Positions 19,664 through 29,253 of a stretch of DNA of 64,000 nucleotides are shown in pieces. The DNA is from Granulosicoccus sp. (GTDB lineage Bacteria; Pseudomonadota; Gammaproteobacteria; Granulosicoccales; Granulosicoccaceae). The notes beneath the pieces are model-generated. The model saw only the letters and a list, made by a program, of their open reading frames with translations, did not search any database and had not been told where the DNA came from. Where the stretch lies: positions 37,229-101,228 of the forward strand of contig JALZWO010000001.1 of assembly GCA_023300375.1 (NCBI GenBank), given 5' to 3'. Each line of letters begins with the position of its first letter. The first letter of the stretch is position 1. The position numbers and the translations under genes are program-made.

Positions 19664-20068
19664 CTACTTACGTTGAACAGGCAAGCCATGGCGATTTAAG
19701 AAAAGATTAACAAAAGACAGCACTAAGAAAACGATAGCCATTATAAATAATTGGTAGGTAGGCTCAGCACCTGGCTCTAATGCCACCTTAATGCCCAATG
19801 CAGGCGATAGATGAAAACCTACAGCACCGATTACCACGCTAGTGGCAACAGCTGCACCCAAAGCTCTCGATTTGGGATGAAACATCAGTAAGCCCGCCAC
19901 AATCTCAAGCACTCCAGTAACTAATCTGAAACCAGGCTCGAACAATGCAATATGAGTGTTTTGTGCAATGGTACTAAAAATAAGATTATCGGCTCCGAAC
20001 TTCTGTGCCCCCATAAACAACATTGCACCTGCTAGTGCAATCGCAAAGATATGTTTTACCAACGTCAT
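19664..20068 (-). CDS. DoxX family membrane protein
   Basis: About 134 residues with four predicted membrane helices: IFAIALAGAMLFMGAQKF, a second segment around VTGVLEIVAGLLMF, ALGAAVATSVVIGAVGFHL and LFIMAIVFLVLSFVNLFL. This is the DoxX/DUF4870-like small membrane protein pattern, including the GAQKFG and LEIVAGLLM elements. Biochemical roles in this family are varied (quinone-linked oxidation, redox stress). The ATG at 20068 has AGGA 8 bases upstream and is preferred over a TTG at 20086. It is last in an apparent three-gene operon after an aldehyde dehydrogenase and a TPP enzyme, with 46 bases between it and the dehydrogenase. Confidence 0.75.
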   Translation of the reverse strand: MTLVKHIFAIALAGAMLFMGAQKFGADNLIFSTIAQNTHIALFEPGFRLVTGVLEIVAGLLMFHPKSRALGAAVATSVVIGAVGFHLSPALGIKVALEPGAEPTYQLFIMAIVFLVLSFVNLFLNRHGLPVQRK

Positions 20069-20114
20069 AAAAATATTCCTGAGCAAAAGGTTTGATTACC
20101 GTTAAAGTTAAAAT

Positions 20115-21500
20115 TTACAACACACCACTTTTAATTACCAACATCTTTTCTCTTGTCATCTCGTGCATAGAGTATTGAATGCCTCCCATACCCAAACCGG
20201 ACGAATCACGACCGCCAAATGGCATCCAGTCAACGCGAAAGGCAGTGTGATCGTTAATCATAACCGCTGTTGCATTTAGCTTGTTAGACGTATCGAGCAC
20301 ATCAGTGAGATCGTTAGAGTAAATAGACGCTTGGAAGGCAACATCGAGAGAGTTAGCTTTGGCTATTGCCTCGTTCTTGTCTGTATAAGAATAGACACAA
20401 ACCACCGGACCAAAAATTTCTCGTTGCGAGACTGTTGCCTTGTCGTCAGGATTTAAAAGCACCGTTGGTGAAAAACAGGTATCTGAAATTCTTTTTCCAC
20501 CACACAATACAACTGCCCCACCTTCTCGAGCTTCCTCTACCCACTGCTCAACTCGGTCAACCTCTCTTGGCAATATTAATGGTCCCACTTCTGTCTTTGG
20601 ATCAAGTGGATCACCAACAATTAACTTCGATGCCTTCTCAGCTAGCTTTTTAGCTAACTCTTCGCAATTACTTTCGTGCACATAAACCCGCTGAACTGAA
20701 ACACAAACCTGACCCGCATGGTAGAAACCGCCTTTGAGTAGACTATCGATAACAGTATCTACTGAAGCTGACTTATCCACTATCACAGGGGCTGCACCAC
20801 CATGCTCCAATGCGCATCGTGTTCCTGGCGAAAGCTTTGAACGAAGCATCCAGCCAACAGCTGCCGAGCCAATAAACGAGAAAAAATTAACACGTTGATC
20901 AGTGATTAGTTTTTCGGCATCTGCATCTTCCACCATCAGAGCCTGACACCATCCCTCTGGTAGCCCTGCCTCTTTAAGGATCGATACAAATTTGAAACAC
21001 GATAAAGGTGTGGTTCGCGCAGGCTTAATAATCACAGGTGCACCCACGGCAATGGCCGGAATCGTTTGATGCACGATGAGGTTGAGTGGATGGTTAAACG
21101 CGCTAATAGACGCAACGACACCAATGGGTTCTCGCTGCGTAAATGCCAACCTGTTGGTTGACGCTTCAGTGAGTCCCATGGGGATTTGCTCACCTTTAAT
21201 GTGAGGTATATGCTCAATCGCCAAGCTAATACAGTTTATGGCTCTGAGAACCTCAACCTTAGAATCTGCATAGGGCTTACCCCCTTCTTGCGCAGCAATA
21301 CGCGTTAACTCATCCACTTGACTGCTCATGATTTTTTCAGCACGCTTCAGAATTTCAATTCTTTGGTGTGCTGGCAACCAAGCTGCCCGATCAGTAAACA
21401 GGGCGTGTGCTTTAGACAGAGCCTTATCAACATCCGCTGTCGAGCTAATAGCTACTTCTTGGATTACCTCAGAGTTGTAGGGATTTGAGACAGTTAGCAT
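20115..21500 (-). CDS. NAD(P)-dependent aldehyde dehydrogenase
   Basis: 461-residue ALDH-superfamily enzyme oxidising an aldehyde to the acid. Seen: ISAFNHPLNLIVHQTIPAIAVGAPVIIKPA (cofactor-binding, with the conserved Asn136), FIGSAAVGWML, the general-base motif LEHGGAAPVIV (Glu232), the nucleophile motif HAGQVCVSVQRVYVHE (Cys266), REIFGPVVCVYSYTD, and the C-terminal MPFGGRDSSGLGMGGIQYSMHEMTREK. Length and motifs fit the lactaldehyde/phosphonoacetaldehyde-like branch, but the substrate cannot be fixed. It lies between an acetolactate-synthase-like gene (84 bases upstream) and a DoxX gene on the same strand, so its aldehyde may come from the TPP enzyme. Confidence 0.88.
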   Translation of the reverse strand: MLTVSNPYNSEVIQEVAISSTADVDKALSKAHALFTDRAAWLPAHQRIEILKRAEKIMSSQVDELTRIAAQEGGKPYADSKVEVLRAINCISLAIEHIPHIKGEQIPMGLTEASTNRLAFTQREPIGVVASISAFNHPLNLIVHQTIPAIAVGAPVIIKPARTTPLSCFKFVSILKEAGLPEGWCQALMVEDADAEKLITDQRVNFFSFIGSAAVGWMLRSKLSPGTRCALEHGGAAPVIVDKSASVDTVIDSLLKGGFYHAGQVCVSVQRVYVHESNCEELAKKLAEKASKLIVGDPLDPKTEVGPLILPREVDRVEQWVEEAREGGAVVLCGGKRISDTCFSPTVLLNPDDKATVSQREIFGPVVCVYSYTDKNEAIAKANSLDVAFQASIYSNDLTDVLDTSNKLNATAVMINDHTAFRVDWMPFGGRDSSGLGMGGIQYSMHEMTREKMLVIKSGVL

Positions 21501-21584
21501 GTCGTTGATTCCATTGAATGTAGATGATGTGCATGTGGATTCTCTGTGCGCGACATCGGCAGAGCCGATGTCGCTTCAAAAAAC

Positions 21585-23222
21585 CTAGATGATGCAAGTA
21601 TGTTCCTTCAACAGAACATTAAGAATCGGGTGATTAAGTGAGTAATCCACCGGCAGATCTATAACATGCACACCTTTACTATGAAGGGCAGTATCAAGAA
21701 TTTCGACAAAATTATCGAAGCTTGTCGCTTTGTGACCTATCGCACCAAAACTGTTGGCGTACTGAACGAAATCAGGATTATTAAAATCCAGACCAAAGTT
21801 ATCGAAACCTGTTCCTTCTTGCTTCCACTTGATCATGCCGTAAGCGTTATCTGTCAAGATGATAACAACCAGATCCTGCTTCAAACGAACCGCTGTTTCC
21901 AGCTCTTGGGAATTCATCATGAATCCGCCATCGCCGTTAATAGATACCACCTTGCTAGCGGGTTTGATCTGCTTTGCCGCCATAGCAGATGGCAAACCAG
22001 CACCCATAGTGGCCAGAGCGTTGTCTAGCAGTAATGTGTTTGGCGCATAGCACTCGTAGTTACGAGCAAACCAAATCTTATAAACGCCGTTATCCAACGT
22101 AATGATGTCTTCAGCATCCAAACGTTCACGCAACAACTTAACCAGCGCTTGAGGTAGTACTGGGAAGCGAGTGTCATCAAAGTATTTTGTGATGTGCAGA
22201 TCAATTTCACCGCGCAGGCGCTCAAAGTAACTGAAATCTTGTTCAAGCTTACCCAGGCCTTCAGCAATGCGAGAAACTGAATTTGAAATGTCACCCACTA
22301 CATTAAGTTGTGGGAAGTACACTGCATCTACATTAGCTGCATCAAAATTCACATGAATGACTTTTTTGCCACCCTCTTTCATGAAAAATGGTGGTTTTTC
22401 GATAACGTCGTGACCCACATTGATGATCAGATCTGCTCTTTCGATCGCACAGTGTAGGTAATCGTTTTCCGAGAGAGCTGCAGTACCTAGATAACGTTCG
22501 TGACGTTCATCGACAACACCCTTACCCATTTGAGTATTAAAAAAGTACAAGCCTGACTGATCAATCAATGATTTCAACGACTCACTGGTGCGCTTACGAT
22601 TTGCTCCTGCACCAATAAGTAGAAGTGGAAGCTTGGCCGCCTTGATAAGCTCTACCGCTTGCTCTATGGCCACGTGGTTCGCATCAGGGCGTCGGTAACT
22701 CACTACATCAAATATCTTACCGTCACACTCTTCCTCTGCGACATCTTCAGGTAACTCGAGGTACGCAGCGCCCGGTCTTTCATCCATCGTCAGGCGAAAA
22801 GCTTCTCGCACCACAGATCCAACATTACTGCCATGAACGATTTGAGTGGAATATTTAGTAACAGGCTTCATCAAACTAACCACATCGACGACCTGGAACC
22901 GACCTTGCTTGCTCACATGGATTGGCTTTTGTGCACCCAACATAATCATGGGCATTGCGCCCAGTTGCGCATAGGCCGCAGCGGTCACAAAATTGGTAGC
23001 ACCCGGCCCAAGCGTGGACAAGCAAACACCTGGCTCGCCGGTTAACCGCCCGTAAGTGGCAGCCATAAAACCAGCTGCTTGCTCGTGTCGTGTCAATATC
23101 AGCTGGATAGACGAGCCTCTGAGCGAATCTAGAAAATCCAGATTTTCTTCGCCCGGAATACCGAAAATATACTTTACACCCTCGTTTTCGAGTGCTTTAA
23201 CAAATAAGTCTGATGTTTTCAT
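21585..23222 (-). CDS. acetolactate synthase large-subunit-like TPP enzyme
   Basis: 545-residue thiamine-diphosphate enzyme. The Pyr domain carries the catalytic Glu47 in TRHEQAAGF, with the STLGPGATNFVTAAAYA loop. A central domain (~190-320) follows, then the PP domain with the cofactor motif INGDGGFMMNSQELETAV and ILTDNAYGMIKWKQEG. The family condenses or decarboxylates 2-oxo acids. No regulatory small-subunit gene (ilvH/ilvN) is nearby and no branched-chain genes surround it, so a catabolic or specialised carboligase is more likely than the biosynthetic enzyme. It heads a probable operon with an aldehyde dehydrogenase and a DoxX protein. The exact reaction is unknown. Confidence 0.85.
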   Translation of the reverse strand: MKTSDLFVKALENEGVKYIFGIPGEENLDFLDSLRGSSIQLILTRHEQAAGFMAATYGRLTGEPGVCLSTLGPGATNFVTAAAYAQLGAMPMIMLGAQKPIHVSKQGRFQVVDVVSLMKPVTKYSTQIVHGSNVGSVVREAFRLTMDERPGAAYLELPEDVAEEECDGKIFDVVSYRRPDANHVAIEQAVELIKAAKLPLLLIGAGANRKRTSESLKSLIDQSGLYFFNTQMGKGVVDERHERYLGTAALSENDYLHCAIERADLIINVGHDVIEKPPFFMKEGGKKVIHVNFDAANVDAVYFPQLNVVGDISNSVSRIAEGLGKLEQDFSYFERLRGEIDLHITKYFDDTRFPVLPQALVKLLRERLDAEDIITLDNGVYKIWFARNYECYAPNTLLLDNALATMGAGLPSAMAAKQIKPASKVVSINGDGGFMMNSQELETAVRLKQDLVVIILTDNAYGMIKWKQEGTGFDNFGLDFNNPDFVQYANSFGAIGHKATSFDNFVEILDTALHSKGVHVIDLPVDYSLNHPILNVLLKEHTCII

Positions 23223-23483
23223 AATGTAGTGTGCTTATCCTAATCTCATTGAATCAGCGATCTGCATGTACAAAACGCCTGTTATACGCCCGCACGATAG
23301 TTGAGCGGGTTATTGCCAGCACGCAGAGCCACCTGCTGAAAGCATACATGGATAACGCAAGCCAGGAGTACTTTCAATAACTCGTTTCACGGCCTTAATA
23401 TAATCTGAAGCCCCGCCTGATTTCCTGGGCGTTTACAGCCTTGCATTAATACTCCCTAAAACGGCTTAGTTTAGTCTTAATTG

Positions 23484-24908
23484 TTAAAAATTCCAGAGTG
23501 GATTCTTCAGTGGCTGTGTTAGCTCAACTAACCAATTAACCGCCCTCTCGTCGCGAGAAACAGTGGTTAGATCCAGATCTGGCTTGAAAAATAGTTGTCG
23601 ATCTCGTCCGTTCAATGAGCAGTAAGACTCCACTGTAACGGTTACATCTGAGTAACCTTCGCGCTGCCACTCTTGCTCAAGAAACTGGCCGAATTGCCAG
23701 ATCATATCTGGAATACAAGACATTTTGCGCACTTGTCTGGCGTTCAGATGCTCTTTGGGGTGAACAGTCCACTTTTGATCATCTGCACTAACATGAAATA
23801 TTGCAACACCGGATTTTGAACGAAGCTTCATCCGCCAACTAAATCGATGTCCGTCTTCAGTCCAGGCAACATTTCCAGGAATAAACCAGTTACGCATAGG
23901 CACCAAAACTTGAGAACTGAGCCACAAAATCATTAGTGCCATGATAAGTACATGCTTAGCCGACAACGCTACAGACGCTGTGCCGTGAAGCACGTTGGAA
24001 CTTGCATCAGGGCGTGTAGACGACTCAAGAATACCCTTCTCTGGTTGACCAACAGGGCCAGAAGAAGATGTTCGGCGACGGAATTTATCGCGCAATCGGA
24101 TAGGCCAGTCAGGCTTAAAAAATAGAAAACTAGCGAACCAAGTGAACCACGGAAATATCCCAATACTAAAGACGGTGTGATTAACCAGATGAAACACGGC
24201 ATACGCCGCTAACACCCATGGTCTGGCCCATTTAAAAAACAACAATGGAGCACCTAACAAATGCAGCGCTATCGCACCGTATGCACCAATTGTGATACCT
24301 AAATCGCCAGTGAGCCACGTAAAAAACGGAGGATAGCCGTCTCGCCGCGCATGCATCCATATTCTCAGTGGTTCAAGGTTAAGCCAATCTGCATTCAACT
24401 TAACGATACCGGCAAAGATCAGAATTATTTCCAGCTGTGCCAACAAAACAACGATAGACCAGTAGGGTACCGTTGCAGATGCAATACGACTGCCGCGGCG
24501 AGCATCGTATGACCACTTACAGTTAGCTGGTACAAATAGCATAACGACACAAAACAAAATCACCATATAGTAGTGATTTAGATACTCAGCTTGATCAAGT
24601 AGAAAACTGTACGTAAATCCAAGGGTGAAAATGAACAACGCGATCGTGTATCGATACCCCACCATAATGGCAAACGCACACACAGCCATAACGCCCCAAT
24701 GAATCCATAAACCGATTCCCGGCCAAGGCACCACCCACTCGAAGTGGTGATACTTGAACAACATGTCGGGCTCTAGGTTTTTGCAGGTAGGGCACAGGAA
24801 AAGATTGTTGATACTGTTAAATAACAGTAACGCACCAAAACCCACTCGAAAGGCGGCTAGTGAACTTGCATCTACTCGCTTGAACAACTGTTGGAAAAGT
24901 GAATTCAT
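23484..24908 (-). CDS. HTTM (vitamin K-dependent gamma-carboxylase-like) membrane protein
   Basis: 474 residues with several membrane helices in the first ~265, then a ~200-residue soluble tail. Motifs shared with the carboxylase family are visible: AEYLNHYYM (108-115), IFAGIVKLNADWLNLEPL with Lys170 in the place of the catalytic Lys of human GGCX (AGVKKLDADW), and FHLVNHTVFSIGIFPW (239-254), similar to GGCX FHxxNxxxFxIGxFP. Bacterial HTTM proteins have largely unknown substrates. Here the C-terminal part (GHRFSWRMKLRSKSGVAIFHV, then DQKWTVHPKEHLNARQVRKM) is typical of the bacterial long form. It follows gamma-glutamyltransferase on the same strand by about 120 bases; no functional link is implied by the similar names. 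Confidence 0.82.
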   Translation of the reverse strand: MNSLFQQLFKRVDASSLAAFRVGFGALLLFNSINNLFLCPTCKNLEPDMLFKYHHFEWVVPWPGIGLWIHWGVMAVCAFAIMVGYRYTIALFIFTLGFTYSFLLDQAEYLNHYYMVILFCVVMLFVPANCKWSYDARRGSRIASATVPYWSIVVLLAQLEIILIFAGIVKLNADWLNLEPLRIWMHARRDGYPPFFTWLTGDLGITIGAYGAIALHLLGAPLLFFKWARPWVLAAYAVFHLVNHTVFSIGIFPWFTWFASFLFFKPDWPIRLRDKFRRRTSSSGPVGQPEKGILESSTRPDASSNVLHGTASVALSAKHVLIMALMILWLSSQVLVPMRNWFIPGNVAWTEDGHRFSWRMKLRSKSGVAIFHVSADDQKWTVHPKEHLNARQVRKMSCIPDMIWQFGQFLEQEWQREGYSDVTVTVESYCSLNGRDRQLFFKPDLDLTTVSRDERAVNWLVELTQPLKNPLWNF

Positions 24909-25029
24909 GACGTTCAGTACATAAGATGCTTTGAGTAAGCTTAATTGCTCTGGCGCAAATCAAGAGCCCATTGAGTCGGCGTAAGTGTCGGGACGAGCGC
25001 AAACATCGTGTCGGAGCAAGCAATATGCT

Positions 25030-26787
25030 TCACTTGCCGATAACGACACCTTCACGTCGCGGATCAGCTCCGCCGGTTAAACGACCATTTGAGTGAGCAA
25101 TGATATGCAGCCCACTGTTTAGGTCACGCACATTGGTTTCAAACCCCAACGCTTGCAGTTCATCAGCCAAACCTTCAGCCGCTGTTCCTTGCTCCAAATC
25201 GTAAGTGCCAAAACGATTCACCAAATGAGGCATGGCTGCCGCTTGTTGCGGATCCATCCCCCAATCGAGCTGCGCAATTAGAGCTTGTGCCACGTAGCCA
25301 ATGATGCGTGAACCACCTGGCGATCCCACGACCAACTCAAGCTTTCCGTCTCGCAGAACAATAGTGGGTGCCATGGACGATCTTGGTCGCTTACCCGGCT
25401 CAACCCGATTGGCAATGGGTCGTCCATCGGCCTGTGTGGCGAAACTGAAATCAGTGAGTTCATTATTTAATAAAAAACCACCTGGAGCCATCACACGGCT
25501 GCCAAAACCATTTTCGATGGTGGTGGTCATTGACAAGGCATTGCCCTGCGCATCCACTATCGAAATGTGTGAAGTTGACGCTCGCGAAGGAGACCAGCTT
25601 TGCCCCCATTCCACTTCCAAGGCCGCTTGGTCCCATGGCGGCGAGCCTGCTTCCACAGATGGCAGTGCATCTTCACGTTGCAGTAATGTTGCACGCTCAT
25701 CAAGATAGTTGATATCCAGCAAGTCAGGGATAGGAACAAAATCCTCATCTGCCATGTACAAGCCACGATCAGCAAAAGCAAGACGAGAGGCGTCCCCAAT
25801 TAGCCTCCAGGCATCGGCTGATTCTGGTCCCATAGCAGCAATATTGTAGGGCTCCAGCATAGAGAGTATCTGACCAACGGTTAGTGCACCTGAGGAAGGA
25901 GGCCCCATACCACACACATCTGCACCGCGATAATTTGCACATACCGCTTCGCGCTCAATAACGTGATAAGCAGCAAGATCATCTAGGGTCAGTAGGCCCG
26001 GTTGCGACGCTGCCTGAACAGCATTGACAATACCTTGTGCAATGTTGCCTTTGTAAAACACGCCGGCACCGTCTCTGGCAATAGCCCGTAGAGTGCTAGC
26101 ATAAGCTGGATTTTTGAGAGTATCTCCAGCCGACAATGGCGTGCCTTCTGGTAAAAAGTAATCGGCAGTGGCAGGTTGTGTACTCAGCTTTTCCTGATCA
26201 TTGTCAATCGCGCTTGCCAACCTGGCAGACACTTCAAAGCCCTGTTCAGCATGCGCAATGGCCGAATCAAATAATTGGGCCCAGTTGTGATTCCCCCATA
26301 ATCTATGCGCCTCTTCAAGTAGCGCTGGAGTTCCCGGCGTACCTACAGACAACCCTCCTACAACAGCATCAAAAAAACCCATGGTCTGGCCATCTGTTTG
26401 AAACAAGGTTGTGCGGGCAGCTCTTGGCGCTGTCTCACGCGCATCCAGTGTCGTCAGATGACCAGTGGCTGCATCAAACCAGACCAGAAACGCTCCACCA
26501 CCTAAGCCGCTAGACTGTGGCTCAACTAAGCCCAACACGCTTTGCACCGCAACCATCGCGTCAGCGGCGTTGCCCCCCTGACGAAGCACTGCCGCGCCGG
26601 CTTCTGCTGCTAATGGATTAGCGGCACTTACCATCCACTGCTCAGACGGTACAGCGGCATCGGTTTGAGGCACAAGAGATACGGCAGCTCGTCGTTCATC
26701 GCTGCCACTCTCAGGAGCGCTCTGATCGGTGGACTGTTGAGCAAATACGGGATTCGCTAGAAGACAGCACAGAAGAATCAATCGCAT
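25030..26787 (-). CDS. ggt: gamma-glutamyltransferase (glutathione hydrolase)
   Basis: 585-residue Ntn-hydrolase precursor exported to the periplasm (signal peptide MRLILLCCLLANPVFA, cleavage near 16/17). It hydrolyses or transfers the gamma-glutamyl group of glutathione. Motifs: AANPLAAEAGAAVLRQGGNAADAMVA, GLGGGAFLVW, DARETAPRAA (substrate-binding Arg118), GPPSSGALTVGQIL, the autocleavage site with nucleophile Thr405 in ASTSHISIVDAQGNALS, TTTIENGFGS, KRPRSSMAPTIV, and the oxyanion GSPGGSRII. Length is normal for the family. It is transcribed towards the HTTM gene and could be co-transcribed with it. Confidence 0.94.
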   Translation of the reverse strand: MRLILLCCLLANPVFAQQSTDQSAPESGSDERRAAVSLVPQTDAAVPSEQWMVSAANPLAAEAGAAVLRQGGNAADAMVAVQSVLGLVEPQSSGLGGGAFLVWFDAATGHLTTLDARETAPRAARTTLFQTDGQTMGFFDAVVGGLSVGTPGTPALLEEAHRLWGNHNWAQLFDSAIAHAEQGFEVSARLASAIDNDQEKLSTQPATADYFLPEGTPLSAGDTLKNPAYASTLRAIARDGAGVFYKGNIAQGIVNAVQAASQPGLLTLDDLAAYHVIEREAVCANYRGADVCGMGPPSSGALTVGQILSMLEPYNIAAMGPESADAWRLIGDASRLAFADRGLYMADEDFVPIPDLLDINYLDERATLLQREDALPSVEAGSPPWDQAALEVEWGQSWSPSRASTSHISIVDAQGNALSMTTTIENGFGSRVMAPGGFLLNNELTDFSFATQADGRPIANRVEPGKRPRSSMAPTIVLRDGKLELVVGSPGGSRIIGYVAQALIAQLDWGMDPQQAAAMPHLVNRFGTYDLEQGTAAEGLADELQALGFETNVRDLNSGLHIIAHSNGRLTGGADPRREGVVIGK

Positions 26788-26860
26788 AAACAGACGCCTC
26801 GCCAGACTAAACGTAGATTGTAGCGGATTTAGCCGTACTGTTTTTTACCCAACCCAAGAA

Positions 26861-26889
26861 CCCAAAAAGCCGCGTGATTACGCGGCTTT
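26861..26889 (-). terminator. intrinsic terminator of the 399-residue unknown gene
   Basis: On the minus strand AAAGCCGCGT (26889-26880) pairs with ACGCGGCTTT (26874-26865) around AATC, followed by a T-rich end (TTTTTGGG). It lies about 30 bases after the stop of the upstream gene. Confidence 0.85.
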
Positions 26890-26919
26890 GATATGCAAGA
26901 AGATAGCAGCTGAGCGTGG

Positions 26920-28119
26920 CTAAGAGGTTCTGGACTGCCCTAGTGACTTCAGCAATTCATCTACGGCGTCTTTTCTTGTTTGCTCATCAGCATTATCGAT
27001 AGCAGATTTATTTTGCATACCGTTGAGCCCAGCTTGCGAATGACCATTAGCAAGATTATTTTGTGCAGGTGCTTGCGCACGGGTCATTGCCTCACGCTCT
27101 CGCAGATAACGATTGTAGTGTTCGTCAGAGTCAGCAGCAGATTGTGCTTGAGCAGGCGCTGACGCGCCAGTAGCTGCGTCGTTAGGTGAACCTGCGCTCT
27201 TGGCGCGCAGTTGACTGTCTATTTTCGCGCTCTGGGCGATAGCTACCTCATCAATCAGGATAACGCCACTTTCCAAGGTTAACAAAGAGCCTTGGTGCAT
27301 TGTCTCGGTGATGTCATTGAGATCCTTGCCAGAATACGTGCCCAATGATGCCAAGGTATTCAGATCTTGGAAAATGGGTAGTGACCTGACAACGGCATCT
27401 AGGTCGATGTCTTGCTCTGGATCGATGTCTGCCAACGCACCCGGAATTGAATCAATAACCGCCAGCACAGCGGCAATGCTGTCCTTTTCTCCAGTAAAGC
27501 GAAAATCTCTATCGCGGTTTTGCCTTGCAATGATTTGGTCCATCCTTAAATCAATGGCAGGCTTCCTCGCTATGCTCGCGCAAGCACTGTAGAGCATATC
27601 GATTCCATCGATAGCACGTGCAACACGGTCAGGGTCAGACGCTTTCTCGCCAGCATCTGTCAGACGTATATACAGAGCGCCCTCGCCTGCAGTGACTGGG
27701 TCGAGCATGGAATCGAATGCACTTGCACCGCCAATGGGCAACACAGCCCCAGGAGTCACGCCGTCTAGCAGAGCGGCTAACGCTGGCAAATGACTGCTGG
27801 CGAAGATAACCCGACTGGCTAAGCGCACTAATTCAGCACGTCGCTTTGCGGGGTCAAGGTTTGGTGAAGTCAGAGCCTGCCAGTACGCCGAAGAGCCCAA
27901 TGTTTGAAGATGCAGGCGTTCAACGACCGATTTCTCTTGCACGGAGAGCGAATCAATTCTCTCCATAACGATAGCACCAGCATGGCCAAGCCTTGCTGCT
28001 GCCGGTGTAATTTGGTCACCTTTGGCAGTACGATACTGATCGACCGCAGCACGAATGTCGGCGCGATCGAGAAGTTCAACTATCTTGGTGACGGCAATAC
28101 GTAGCTCGTCTGACCGCAT
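26920..28119 (-). CDS. unknown soluble helical protein, 399 residues
   Basis: I do not recognise a family. No signal peptide or membrane helix is visible. The first ~300 residues look helical and Ala/Asp/Ile-rich (ELRIAVTKIVELLDRADIRAAVDQYRTAKG; LVRLASRVIFASSHLPALAALLDGVTPGAVLPIGG; FRFTGEKDSIAAVLAVIDSIPGALADID). The last ~90 residues are low-complexity (Ala, Gln, Asn, Ser), ending in a charged helix (TRKDAVDELLKSLGQSRTS). The ATG at 28119 has GGAG 7 bases upstream and is preferred over the longer in-frame start at 28197. It has its own terminator and sits next to tRNA-Pro, so it is probably monocistronic. Confidence 0.65.
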   Translation of the reverse strand: MRSDELRIAVTKIVELLDRADIRAAVDQYRTAKGDQITPAAARLGHAGAIVMERIDSLSVQEKSVVERLHLQTLGSSAYWQALTSPNLDPAKRRAELVRLASRVIFASSHLPALAALLDGVTPGAVLPIGGASAFDSMLDPVTAGEGALYIRLTDAGEKASDPDRVARAIDGIDMLYSACASIARKPAIDLRMDQIIARQNRDRDFRFTGEKDSIAAVLAVIDSIPGALADIDPEQDIDLDAVVRSLPIFQDLNTLASLGTYSGKDLNDITETMHQGSLLTLESGVILIDEVAIAQSAKIDSQLRAKSAGSPNDAATGASAPAQAQSAADSDEHYNRYLREREAMTRAQAPAQNNLANGHSQAGLNGMQNKSAIDNADEQTRKDAVDELLKSLGQSRTS

Positions 28120-28377
28120 TTTTAGGCTCCATTGGCACATTTCTACTGACTGTGATCGGCCAATAACCCGACTACTTGAGATGTTATCAAGCTGCATCCT
28201 AGTGAGCTACCAACAGCCATAGCAGTCACGTCCATGGCTAACCTTCCTTAGTAAAACCTTAAAACAATTTAAAGATGTTTACTTCGAACACAAGCTGCTC
28301 GCTCAAGTTCAATACTTAGAACAATATGTTACTTGGATCCAGTCCGGAGTACATGGGGTGGACTGGGGTACATAAGC

Positions 28378-28454
<77 letters not shown>

Positions 28455-28612
28455 CCAGAGCGAGATAGCTTAACGCAAGCGGGTGGCTTTTTGTATCGTT
28501 CACAAAAAAATTTAACAAACACACGCAACAAAGGGCATGACTTAAAGAGAGTAAATATCTTTTCAGGACCGCCGGTTTCTAGTAGCCACTGCCGTGAGAC
28601 TGTTCTGGAGAG

Positions 28613-28972
28613 CTATTGTGCCCTCAAAATTCGAAGCAAGTCTTCAAGCTCTGAGCGGAACTGGCGGATCATCTGTTGCGACTGAGCGTTGTCATCCTTA
28701 ACGACATCACCGGCAAGATGCTGCCTAGCTCCCGTTATCGTATAGCCTTCTGCATAGAGCAAGCTACGGATCTGACGAATTAGCATGACGTCTTGTCGCT
28801 GGTAGTACCGCCTGTTCCCTCGCCGCTTAACCGGCGCAAGATCAGAGAATTCTTGTTCCCAGTAGCGCAGCACGTGTGGCTTGACCATACACAGCTCGCT
28901 GACCTCACCAATAGTGAAGTAACGCTTGTTAGGTATGGTTGGCAGTTCGTCGTTATTGCTGAATTCCAGCAT
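28613..28972 (-). CDS. MerR-family regulator adjoining ihfA
   Basis: 119 residues. An N-terminal MerR winged HTH ([27 protein letters not shown] ... [20 protein letters not shown]) is followed by a dimerisation helix, and no metal- or drug-binding Cys or C-terminal effector domain. This short MerR protein next to ihfA is a recurrent gammaproteobacterial arrangement; its targets are unknown. Its start overlaps the 3' end of ihfA by 20 bases, with a GGAAG a few bases upstream inside ihfA, so translation is probably coupled to ihfA. Confidence 0.88.
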   Translation of the reverse strand: MLEFSNNDELPTIPNKRYFTIGEVSELCMVKPHVLRYWEQEFSDLAPVKRRGNRRYYQRQDVMLIRQIRSLLYAEGYTITGARQHLAGDVVKDDNAQSQQMIRQFRSELEDLLRILRAQ

Positions 28973-29252
28973 AGGCTTCCACTCGTACTTTTAGTTTCTG
29001 GCCCGGACGGAACGTGGCAACACGTCGAGCCGAGATGGGTATTTCCTCACCAGTTTTTGGATTACGTCCAGGTCTCTGGCTTTTATTACGAAGTACAAAA
29101 TTACCAAAACCAGAAAGCTTCACATCGTGCCCTGTCTCCAGCGCCAATCTGACCTCTTCAAAAAAATGCTCTACAAACTCTTTGGCTTCACGTTTATTGA
29201 GCCCGAGCTCATCAAATAGCATTTCTGCCATAGTAGCTTTCGTCAGTGCCAT
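28953..29252 (-). CDS. ihfA: integration host factor subunit alpha
   Basis: 99-residue DNA-bending protein of the HU/IHF family, the alpha partner of IHF. It matches IHF-alpha through [39 protein letters not shown] and the DNA-intercalating arm [40 protein letters not shown], including the Pro of the [10 protein letters not shown] tip. It begins one base after pheT ends and overlaps the merR-like gene downstream. pheST-ihfA is the normal gammaproteobacterial order. Confidence 0.96.
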   Translation of the reverse strand: MALTKATMAEMLFDELGLNKREAKEFVEHFFEEVRLALETGHDVKLSGFGNFVLRNKSQRPGRNPKTGEEIPISARRVATFRPGQKLKVRVEAYAGIQQ

Positions 29253-29253
29253 T

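Noticed and set aside
23484..26787. Functional link between the gamma-carboxylase-like and gamma-glutamyltransferase genes
   Set aside because: The names share 'gamma' only; the reactions are unrelated and adjacency alone is weak evidence.
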